Assembly: GCA_018715295.1 (NCBI GenBank)
Contig: DVLY01000099.1
Coordinates: 1-7,370, forward strand
Source of the DNA: Candidatus Merdimorpha stercoravium
Lineage (GTDB): Bacteria; Bacteroidota; Bacteroidia; Flavobacteriales; UBA1820
Length of the DNA stretch: 7,370 nt
Reading direction: 5' to 3'
Each line of letters starts with the position of its first letter. Position 1 is the first letter of the stretch. Below the pieces are notes generated by a model. The model saw only the letters and a list, made by a program, of their open reading frames with translations, was not told where the DNA came from and ran no database searches. The position numbers were made by a program, and so were the translations under genes. Shown here piece after piece: positions 1 through 5,559 of the stretch.

Positions 1-17
1 CTTGCCCGCCACGAACC

Positions 18-1058
18 TTAAAGATCAAACGCGCACGTGTACACCCATTCGAAGTCGTAACGTATATCGTAGAAATAAAACCGCCCCCGCTGCTCGTCCA
101 CCAGCAGATGGGTAGCCGCCCGGTCCAACTCGAAGGTCTTGATCGGACGGCCTCTCTTGTCGTACACCTCGACATAGTACGTAGAAGCCGCCTTGTTCTC
201 CTCTCCCGAGCGGTCCCCGCGGCGATAGGACAGCAGGTAGACCCTCTCGTCCGTCCCCTGAGCCTGGAGCAGGCCGTATCCCGTCTCGAATCTTTCCTGC
301 GGCAAAGCCTCTACTTGTTCGCGGGTCAGTTGCTCGCCCACAACCCTTTCCAAGTCGATCTTCCCCGCCTGGCCCACCCGGTAAAAGTACAGGCTGCGCA
401 CATCGGGGTAAGCCAGGACAAAACCCTCGGCAAGCAAAGCTACCTTCGGGACATTGTGCAAGTTCGCAACCGCCATCCCGCGCTCGCTGAGCTGCATGCT
501 CGCCTTGCTCAACAAAGCCCGGACCGTATCCACCCCCTGCCCCGAACGGGTATTGACCGTATAATATTCATAACGGACTTCTTCCATGGAAAACAGCATC
601 CTCTGCCCCAACGCGATCGAATCGCCGACCCTCATCATCGGATTGGACACCCTGCCCAACGGGATACGGCGCACGTCATTTGCCTCCGTCTCGTCCAGAC
701 GATAAGAAAGCTCCTTCTCCTGGTCGCCCACGCAAAAACGCCCCTGCTGCGACGCATCCCGCATCAAGGAAATACCGGTCAGTTCGTAAGGCCCCTCGCC
801 CTTGAGCCCGAAACAATACAGAAATTCGAACTCCGGCAGGCGGTACACCCAGAACAGGCTGTCGTTCTGCCCACTTGCCAGCACCGCCTTGTCCCCCACC
901 ACCGTCCAGGCGCTCGGCTGGAGGATCTCCGCAATGGGAATGCTGTCGCAGGTCAAGGTTTCGATTTGCGCAAAAGCGAAAGGGTTTTCTTCCGAAGATT
1001 TCCCGCCCCCGCAGGAAACGGCCAAAACAGCTGCAGCTGCCCAAAACAAGGTTTTCAT
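18..1058 (-). CDS. TolB-like beta-propeller lipoprotein (BF3164-like)
   Basis: Predicted 346-residue envelope lipoprotein of unknown function. The N-terminus has Lys2, a hydrophobic stretch (residues 4-14) and a lipobox ending VSC with Cys16 as the lipidated residue, followed by a Gly/Ser/Glu-rich linker. The rest is rich in short beta strands. The stretch at residues 71-92 (VYRLPEF, then an FGLKGEGPYEL block) resembles the conserved core of the TolB-like six-bladed propeller lipoproteins of Bacteroidota (BF3164 type). A second blade-like unit, VYDKRGRPIKTFEL, lies at 298-311. I chose the start at 1058 because it places the signal peptide at the N-terminus; the frame stays open upstream only as a shadow inside the hydrolase gene. 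It lies 26 bases after that gene, so co-transcription is likely. No strong Shine-Dalgarno sequence is visible. It is a diverged paralogue of the propeller gene at 2300-3310. The family call is from memory of its motifs; the ligand is unknown. Confidence 0.85.
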   Translation of the reverse strand: MKTLFWAAAAVLAVSCGGGKSSEENPFAFAQIETLTCDSIPIAEILQPSAWTVVGDKAVLASGQNDSLFWVYRLPEFEFLYCFGLKGEGPYELTGISLMRDASQQGRFCVGDQEKELSYRLDETEANDVRRIPLGRVSNPMMRVGDSIALGQRMLFSMEEVRYEYYTVNTRSGQGVDTVRALLSKASMQLSERGMAVANLHNVPKVALLAEGFVLAYPDVRSLYFYRVGQAGKIDLERVVGEQLTREQVEALPQERFETGYGLLQAQGTDERVYLLSYRRGDRSGEENKAASTYYVEVYDKRGRPIKTFELDRAATHLLVDEQRGRFYFYDIRYDFEWVYTCAFDL

Positions 1059-1084
1059 TGCTTTTGTCGATGAGGGTTTTCTAC

Positions 1085-2161
1085 TCAAAGATAACGGTCG
1101 AAGAACTGCCCGATCGCCTCGAAGGGGATCTTCTCCCGGTTGTCGTACAGGTCGGTGTGGCTGGCTCCGGGGACGATGAGCAATTCCTTGTTCTCGCCCT
1201 GAAGCCGTTTGAAAGCATCCTGGCTGAAGTAGAGCGAGTGCGCCTTCTGGCCGTGCACCAGCAGCACCGCGCTGCGGATTTCGCCGATGTAGGTCAGGAT
1301 GGGCATGTTGAGCAGCGAAAGCGGCGAAGTAACATTCCACCCGGCGTTCGAGTTGAGCGAACGCGGGTGATAACCGCGCTCGGTCTTGTAGTACGCGTAA
1401 TAGTCCTTGACGAACTGCGGAGCATCCTCCGGCAGAGGGTCCACCACCCCTCCGGCCAAAGCATACGTTCCCTCCCGGTAGTCCTCCGTGCGCTGGGCAT
1501 TGAGCCGGCTGCGCAAAGCGTAACGGGCATCGGGGTTGTCGTCGGCATCGAAATACCCGTTGGCCGTCACGCGGCTCATGTCGTACATCGTCGCGGCGAC
1601 GGTCGCCTTGATCCGTGTATCGACAGCCGCCGCGTTGAGGGCAAATCCGCCCCAGCCGCAGACCCCGAGGATGCCGATACGCTCCGGATCCACATCGTCC
1701 CGGGTGGAGAGGTAGTCCACCGCAGCGCAAAAATCCTCGGTGTTGATGTCGGGCGAGGCCACGTTGCGAGGCGTGCCGCCGCTCTCCCCGGTAAACGAAG
1801 GGTCGAAAGCCAGGGTGAGGTAGCCGTACTCTGCCAACTGCTGGGCATAGAGACCCGACACCTGTTCCTTTACCGCACCGAAGGGACCGCACACCGCGAT
1901 GGCGGGCAGTTTCTTTCCCTGCACATCCTTGGGTATGTACAGGTCGGCGGCCAGGGTGATCCCGTAGCGATTGTGAAACGTAACCTTCGTGTGATTTACC
2001 CGATCGCTCTGCGGGAACACCTTGTCCCACTGCTCGGTGAGGTTCAACTTTTCTTCCATGGTATCTTGAATTTCTTCCGGGGTCTGCTGCGCCGAGGAGC
2101 ATCCGGCCAAGCACGACACGGCGCACAAGGCCATCCCCGATTTTTTGATAAAACTATTCAT
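1085..2161 (-). CDS. alpha/beta-hydrolase lipoprotein with Cys nucleophile
   Basis: Predicted 358-residue secreted or membrane-anchored hydrolase of the broad dienelactone hydrolase / S15-like group (YcjY-like). The N-terminus is a lipoprotein signal: Lys6-Lys7, a hydrophobic core, then LAGC with Cys21 as the acylation site. The hydrolase domain runs from about residue 58 to the end. The nucleophile elbow reads GVCGWGG at 166-172, so Cys168 replaces the usual serine. His335 in PGASHTDLYD is the likely catalytic histidine. CGPFGAVKEQ (91-100) probably forms the oxyanion-hole region, and DPSFTGESGG (120-129) follows it. No aspartate sits at the usual acid position after VHGQKAH (302-308), so the third triad member is unclear. 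The protein is complete and its substrate is unknown; an esterase or peptidase activity cannot be told apart here. It sits between two paralogous propeller lipoproteins, 138 bases after one and 26 before the other. Confidence 0.9.
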   Translation of the reverse strand: MNSFIKKSGMALCAVSCLAGCSSAQQTPEEIQDTMEEKLNLTEQWDKVFPQSDRVNHTKVTFHNRYGITLAADLYIPKDVQGKKLPAIAVCGPFGAVKEQVSGLYAQQLAEYGYLTLAFDPSFTGESGGTPRNVASPDINTEDFCAAVDYLSTRDDVDPERIGILGVCGWGGFALNAAAVDTRIKATVAATMYDMSRVTANGYFDADDNPDARYALRSRLNAQRTEDYREGTYALAGGVVDPLPEDAPQFVKDYYAYYKTERGYHPRSLNSNAGWNVTSPLSLLNMPILTYIGEIRSAVLLVHGQKAHSLYFSQDAFKRLQGENKELLIVPGASHTDLYDNREKIPFEAIGQFFDRYL

Positions 2162-2235
2162 CTCTGCTCTGTGTTTATTAGTTTTTCTCGGTTTTCCCCC
2201 TGTCCTTTTCCGGCAGGCGGTGGAACACAGCGGAA

Positions 2236-2269
2236 CTGCTTCCCCCGAAACGGCAGCCCCCCGAAGCAG
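2236..2269 (-). repeat. inverted repeat in the propeller-hydrolase gap
   Basis: CTGCTTC at 2236-2242 pairs perfectly with GAAGCAG at 2263-2269 around a 20-base GC-rich loop. It lies in the 138-base gap between the propeller gene ending at 2300 and the hydrolase start at 2161. Neither strand has a T-tract after it, so it is not a convincing intrinsic terminator. An mRNA processing or stability hairpin is possible, as is chance. No Bacteroidota -7 box was found in this gap. Confidence 0.45.
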
Positions 2270-2299
2270 GATCCGTTTCCCTTGCCGCTCGTTTTCCCC

Positions 2300-3310
2300 T
2301 CAACGGGCAAACCGTCCCAGGTCGTACCGATACACCCGGGAGGAATCCAACGCCGGACGGATCGCATAGAGCCGTTCGCCCGCCTCATCGACCAGGATTT
2401 TGACAGCAGGGCGCTCCAGACGCAAACGGTACAGCCCGTTGCCTTCCCAGTCGAACACTTCCACCCGCGAGGCGAGCAACTCGCCGCGCTCGTTCACCGC
2501 ATTTTCCAGCAGGTACAGATGGTTTTCACCCCAGGCCACATCCACCGGGCCATCCATCGGCGTGCGCTTTTCCTTCATCCGGGCCACGTCTTTGCGGTCG
2601 TAATCCTTCCCCACCGCCCGGACAAAATCCAGACGTCCTTCGGGGGAAAGCGCATAGTATTCCAAACGCTTGTAATGCTTATAGGCCAGCACCAACCGGC
2701 CTCGCGAGAAAGCAAAAAACGGATAGTTCACCGCATTGAACCGCTCGTCGAGGATCGTTTTGGAATTGAGGCTCTGCAACGTATCCCAACCCCGGGGATC
2801 GAGCAAAGTGATCGAATGCGATTTTTCCAGAAAATTCATCGTCCCCGCCAGCACCAAGGTATCGGCGAGTACTGTCCCATTCACGTAGACGATCTTGGGC
2901 GCTCCGGGAAAACGCTCCTCCACCCGGGCCGTATCCTCCCCCAGAAGCACCCGCGAGAGGAAACGCTCCTGCAGGCTGAACACGTACAACACGCTGTCCT
3001 GCACTCCGTCCGGAAACAAACCCGCCGCATAAAACAAACTGCCCGGCTCCCGCGGTTCCACCGCAAAGTCGTACAAAGGCGCAAACTCCGGCAAGCGGTA
3101 CACCGAAAAATTGGTATCGCCCGGCAAGGTGTACACCACCACCTTGTCGCCCTGGCGCATCCACGACGTATAGCCCGAAAAACCCTCTACCGTCAGGCTG
3201 TCGGCCGGCAGGTCCGCCGTTTCGAAGCCCTCGGAGTCCCCGCCCCGGCACGCAACAAAACCCACTCCCGCCGCCACAAGCAGCCACATCGCCCAAAACA
3301 TCCTTTTCAT
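2300..3310 (-). CDS. TolB-like beta-propeller lipoprotein (diverged paralogue)
   Basis: Predicted 336-residue lipoprotein of unknown function. The signal peptide has Lys2-Arg3, a hydrophobic stretch at 4-19 and a lipobox-like VAC with Cys21, followed by a Gly/Asp/Ser/Glu linker. SVYRLPEFAPLYDF (69-82) matches the equivalent core of the lipoprotein at 18-1058, but the Gly-rich KGEGP motif that follows there is replaced by EPREPGSLF here. Blade-like strands continue through VEVFDWEGNGLYRLRL (283-298) and VKILVDEAGERLYAI (303-317), much like the C-terminus of its paralogue (LLVDEQRGRFYFY). The start at 3310 is chosen because AAGG at 3317-3320 lies six bases upstream and the signal peptide begins here; an in-frame ATG at 3361 would add 17 residues and lies in terminator sequence. 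It is the first gene of a likely operon with the hydrolase and the second propeller. Confidence 0.85.
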   Translation of the reverse strand: MKRMFWAMWLLVAAGVGFVACRGGDSEGFETADLPADSLTVEGFSGYTSWMRQGDKVVVYTLPGDTNFSVYRLPEFAPLYDFAVEPREPGSLFYAAGLFPDGVQDSVLYVFSLQERFLSRVLLGEDTARVEERFPGAPKIVYVNGTVLADTLVLAGTMNFLEKSHSITLLDPRGWDTLQSLNSKTILDERFNAVNYPFFAFSRGRLVLAYKHYKRLEYYALSPEGRLDFVRAVGKDYDRKDVARMKEKRTPMDGPVDVAWGENHLYLLENAVNERGELLASRVEVFDWEGNGLYRLRLERPAVKILVDEAGERLYAIRPALDSSRVYRYDLGRFAR

Positions 3311-3335
3311 CTCTTTCCTTTTGTATGTTTGCGGT

Positions 3336-3372
3336 AAAAATAAAAAAACAAGGCGTTCCATGCAAAACGCCT
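3336..3372 (-). terminator. intrinsic terminator downstream of ruvC
   Basis: Read on the minus strand, AGGCGTT (3372-3366) pairs with AACGCCT (3357-3351) across an eight-base loop, and is followed by TGTTTTTTTATTTTT. A perfect seven-base stem plus a long T-tract is a textbook rho-independent terminator. It lies 81 bases after the ruvC stop codon and should end the ruvC transcript. Its T-tract finishes only about 25 bases before the start codon of the next gene in the same direction. Confidence 0.85.
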
Positions 3373-3453
3373 GCCAGGGAATCCCCCCAAAAAAAACTCG
3401 CGTCTTATCTTCCCCTCATACCTTCTCTTCCTCCCCCCTGGCCGCGCTCCTTT

Positions 3454-4014
3454 CTACCGCACCCGGTCGGGATTTTTCCGCACGAAAGCCTCCCAGCCGG
3501 AATAACTCTCCGAGACAGCTCCCGCCCGGGAAGAATTGAAAAAATGGCACACCGCGATACCCAACGCGTCGGTCGAATCCAAATGCTTGGGCAAGTCTTT
3601 GTAACGGAGCAGTTGGGCCAGCATCCCCGCCACCTGTTCCTTGGAGGCGTTCCCGTTGCCCGTAATGGCCATCTTGACCTTCTTGGGCAGGTATTCCGTG
3701 ATGGGGATCTGCCGCGCCAGGGCCGCCGACATCGCCACCCCCTGGGCGCGCCCCAGTTTGAGCATCGACTGGACATTTTTGCCGTAGAAAGGCGCTTCGA
3801 GGGCAATCTCGTCCGGGAGATACGTATCGATGAGCCGCGTAGTAGCCTCGAAGATGCGTTTGAGTTTGAGAAACGGATCGCCCAGACGGCGCAGGTCCAA
3901 TTCGTCCATCGCCACGAAACTCATCGTGCGTCCCGTAACCCGGATCACCCCGAATCCCATGATGTTCGTCCCGGGGTCGATCCCCATGATGATCCTTTCC
4001 TTGGCCTGTCCCAT
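3454..4014 (-). CDS. ruvC: Holliday junction endodeoxyribonuclease RuvC
   Basis: RuvC resolves Holliday junctions during homologous recombination and repair by paired, Mg-dependent nicks, working with the RuvAB branch-migration motor. The 186-residue product has the usual family length. All four acidic catalytic residues can be assigned: Asp13 in MGIDPGT, Glu73 in IALEAPF, and Asp146 and Asp149 in DSTDAL, the last pair spaced as in E. coli Asp138/Asp141. The conserved block KNVQSMLKLGRAQGVA (79-94) follows the glutamate, and YLPKKVK (108-114) matches the DNA-binding region. The start at 4014 is chosen because it lies just before the first beta strand and has a GAGGGGAAGAG purine-rich stretch directly upstream; the open frame runs further up into thyA only by chance. 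ruvA and ruvB are not in the window. The gene is transcribed divergently from thyA and is followed by a strong terminator, so it is probably monocistronic. Confidence 0.97.
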   Translation of the reverse strand: MGQAKERIIMGIDPGTNIMGFGVIRVTGRTMSFVAMDELDLRRLGDPFLKLKRIFEATTRLIDTYLPDEIALEAPFYGKNVQSMLKLGRAQGVAMSAALARQIPITEYLPKKVKMAITGNGNASKEQVAGMLAQLLRYKDLPKHLDSTDALGIAVCHFFNSSRAGAVSESYSGWEAFVRKNPDRVR

Positions 4015-4047
4015 CTCTTCCCCTCGTTTGATTGCTTGCGACGAAAA

Positions 4048-4055
4048 CAAAATTA
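4048..4055 (-). promoter_or_regulatory. -7 box of the ruvC promoter
   Basis: On the minus strand these bases read TAATTTTG, a full match to the Bacteroidota -7 consensus TAnnTTTG. Transcription would start near 4041, giving a ruvC leader of about 27 bases. No convincing -33 TTG is seen at the expected distance, so the assignment rests on the -7 box and its place in a divergent gap. Confidence 0.55.
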
Positions 4056-4068
4056 CGTATTTTTTGCT

Positions 4069-4076
4069 TACTTTTG
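4069..4076 (+). promoter_or_regulatory. -7 box of the thyA promoter
   Basis: TACTTTTG matches the Bacteroidota -7 consensus TAnnTTTG in full. A start site near 4080-4083 would give a thyA leader of about 46-50 bases. No good -33 element lies 19-21 bases upstream. A less perfect alternative is TATTTTTTG at 4058-4066, which has a TTG at 4036-4038 with a 19-base spacer but one extra base in the box. Confidence 0.55.
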
Positions 4077-4081
4077 AGGCA

Positions 4082-4111
4082 CCCATTGCCGCGCAAATGG
4101 CACGCAATGGG
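4082..4111 (+). repeat. perfect inverted repeat in the thyA leader
   Basis: CCCATTGC at 4082-4089 is perfectly complementary to GCAATGGG at 4104-4111 across a 14-base loop. It starts five bases after the thyA -7 box, so it would form a hairpin at or very near the 5' end of the mRNA, or serve as a dyad operator at the start site. It ends 18 bases before the thyA ATG. Confidence 0.6.
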
Positions 4112-4129
4112 CTGTGCAAAACCGACGCC

Positions 4130-4924
4130 ATGAAACAATACCTCGACCTGCTGCAACACATCCTGGACCACGGCACGGACAAGTCCGACCGCACCGGCAC
4201 CGGCACCCGTTCCGTTTTCGGCTACCAAATGCGCTTCGACCTCTCGGAAGGCTTCCCACTGGTAACTACCAAGAAGCTACACCTCAAATCCATCATTTAT
4301 GAGCTTCTATGGTTCCTGCGGGGGGAGACCAACATCGGCTACCTGCACGAGCACAACGTACGCATCTGGGACGAATGGGCCGACCCGGACGGCAACCTCG
4401 GCCCGGTGTACGGCGCGCAATGGCGGCACTGGGTAGCCCCCGACGGACGGATCGTCGACCAGATCTCGGAAGTGCTGCGGCAGATCCGCACCACGCCCGA
4501 TTCGCGGCGGATGATCGTCTCGGCCTGGAACGTAGGACAGTTGGACCAAATGGCGCTGATGCCCTGCCACGCGCTGTTCCAGTTTTACGTCGCCGACGGC
4601 AAACTCTCCTGCCAGCTGTACCAACGCTCGGCCGACACGTTCCTGGGCGTACCGTTCAACATCGCCTCGTACGCCCTGCTCACCCTGATGATTGCCCAGG
4701 TTACCGGCCTGAAGCCGGGCGAATTCATCCACTCGCTGGGCGACGCGCACATCTACCGCAACCACTTCGACCAAGTTAGATTGCAGCTCACCCGCCAACC
4801 GCGCCCCCTGCCCGTGATGAAACTCAACCCGCAGGTTACCGACCTGTTCGACTTCCGCTACGAAGATTTCACCCTCGAAGGGTACGACCCGCATCCGCAT
4901 ATCAAAGGGGAGGTTTCCGTATGA
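4130..4924 (+). CDS. thyA: thymidylate synthase ThyA
   Basis: ThyA methylates dUMP to dTMP in the cytoplasm, using methylenetetrahydrofolate as both carbon donor and reductant and releasing dihydrofolate. The 264-residue product has the same length as E. coli ThyA and appears to align with it without gaps, so residue numbers carry over. The catalytic Cys146 lies in PCHALFQFYVADG. The dUMP phosphate and base contacts are present: Arg21 in DRTGTGT, Arg126-Arg127, Arg166, Asp169, Asn177, His207 and Tyr209. Glu58 and the C-terminal GYDPHPHIK are also kept. The start at 4130 gives the family N-terminus MKQYLDL; the longer open frame upstream runs antisense to ruvC and is ignored. No Shine-Dalgarno sequence is visible, which is common in Bacteroidota. 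The stop overlaps the folA start by four bases, pairing the dihydrofolate producer with the enzyme that recycles it. Confidence 0.98.
   Translation: MKQYLDLLQHILDHGTDKSDRTGTGTRSVFGYQMRFDLSEGFPLVTTKKLHLKSIIYELLWFLRGETNIGYLHEHNVRIWDEWADPDGNLGPVYGAQWRHWVAPDGRIVDQISEVLRQIRTTPDSRRMIVSAWNVGQLDQMALMPCHALFQFYVADGKLSCQLYQRSADTFLGVPFNIASYALLTLMIAQVTGLKPGEFIHSLGDAHIYRNHFDQVRLQLTRQPRPLPVMKLNPQVTDLFDFRYEDFTLEGYDPHPHIKGEVSV
4904..4913 (+). promoter_or_regulatory. strong folA ribosome binding site inside thyA
   Basis: AAAGGGGAGG lies within the last codons of thyA, seven bases before the folA ATG at 4921. It is the clearest Shine-Dalgarno sequence in the window and supports this start for folA. With the ATGA overlap at 4921-4924 it suggests folA is translated by re-initiating or newly recruited ribosomes on the thyA message. 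Confidence 0.7.
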
Positions 4925-5484
4925 GTACCCATCGGGACATCCGCCGCGTATCGCTGATCGTGGCCGTCGGGCAAAACGGAGAAATAGGCCGGGGAGGAGA
5001 CCTCCTGTGGCATCTTCCCGGCGACCTGCAATACTTCAAACACACCACCATGGGCCATCCGCTGATCATGGGTAGCCGCACGTTCCGCTCCATCGGCCGC
5101 GCACTTCCCGGGCGCATCAGCATAGTCGTATCGCGCGACCCCGACTACTGCCGTACGATCGACTCCCTCGACGCCTGCCGGGGTGTTCCTTCGGTGGAGG
5201 CCGCACTGGAATACGTCGGCACCCTCTCCCAGGACCAACTTCCCAGCCCGCACCACCCGTTTATCGCCGGGGGCGGCCAGATCTACCGGGAATGCCTGGA
5301 AAAAGGCCTGGTGGACGAGGTGTACCTCACCCTCGTGCACGCCCGGTACCCGGATGCCGATACGTTCTTCCCGCTCGAATACCTGGACACCTGGCAGGAA
5401 GTCTCCCGGGAATCCCACGCGAGTGCCGACGGCACATCCCCGTCTTTCGACTATCTGCGGCTGATTCCTCCTGCCGAAAAGTAA
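4921..5484 (+). CDS. folA: dihydrofolate reductase
   Basis: FolA reduces dihydrofolate to tetrahydrofolate with NADPH, restoring the cofactor consumed by ThyA. The 187-residue product is somewhat longer than E. coli FolA (159), with about eight extra N-terminal residues and a longer segment before the second glycine motif. Key features in order are the first strand and Met20-type loop (12-29), WHLPGDLQYFK (30-40) with the catalytic acid Asp35 (E. coli Asp27) and Phe39, GRALPGR (59-65) with the folate-glutamate-binding Arg65, FIAGGGQIY (114-122) at the NADPH site, and VYLTLVHARYPDADTFFP (134-151). The start is fixed by the strong ribosome binding site and the ATGA overlap with thyA. A third gene follows 75 bases later on the same strand with no clear terminator or promoter between. 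Confidence 0.97.
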   Translation: MSTHRDIRRVSLIVAVGQNGEIGRGGDLLWHLPGDLQYFKHTTMGHPLIMGSRTFRSIGRALPGRISIVVSRDPDYCRTIDSLDACRGVPSVEAALEYVGTLSQDQLPSPHHPFIAGGGQIYRECLEKGLVDEVYLTLVHARYPDADTFFPLEYLDTWQEVSRESHASADGTSPSFDYLRLIPPAEK

Positions 5485-5491
5485 GGAGGAA
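5465..5491 (+). repeat. inverted repeat spanning the folA stop codon
   Basis: TTCCTCC at 5465-5471 pairs perfectly with GGAGGAA at 5485-5491; the 13-base loop contains the folA stop codon (5482-5484). The right arm resembles a Shine-Dalgarno sequence but no start codon follows at a useful distance. There is no T-tract, so this is not a normal intrinsic terminator. Confidence 0.45.
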
Positions 5492-5559
5492 AGGCTCAAA
5501 CGGTAACCCCCGAAGTATCCGAACGACAAAACCATCCACCCCCAAAAAAAACTGCACGC

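Noticed and set aside
1059..2126. Upstream extension of the frame of the propeller lipoprotein at 18-1058, giving 702 residues
   Set aside because: The extension overlaps the hydrolase in another frame, has Arg/Gly/Cys-rich low-quality composition, and would bury a good signal peptide in the middle of the protein.
2158..2388. Small frame ending in an ATGA overlap with the hydrolase start
   Set aside because: It overlaps the end of the propeller gene, lacks a ribosome binding site and signal peptide, and resembles no family I know; noted only as a minor point under the gap finding.
875..3337. Plus-strand open frame of 820 codons opposite the hydrolase and propeller genes
   Set aside because: It is antisense to genes with clear lipoprotein signals and family motifs. 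Its product is rich in Arg, His, Pro and Gln with no recognisable domain, as expected for a shadow frame in GC-rich DNA.
3830..4129. 100-codon N-terminal extension of thyA
   Set aside because: It runs antisense through ruvC and across the divergent promoter region; the family N-terminus MKQYLDL begins at 4130 and gives the standard 264 residues.
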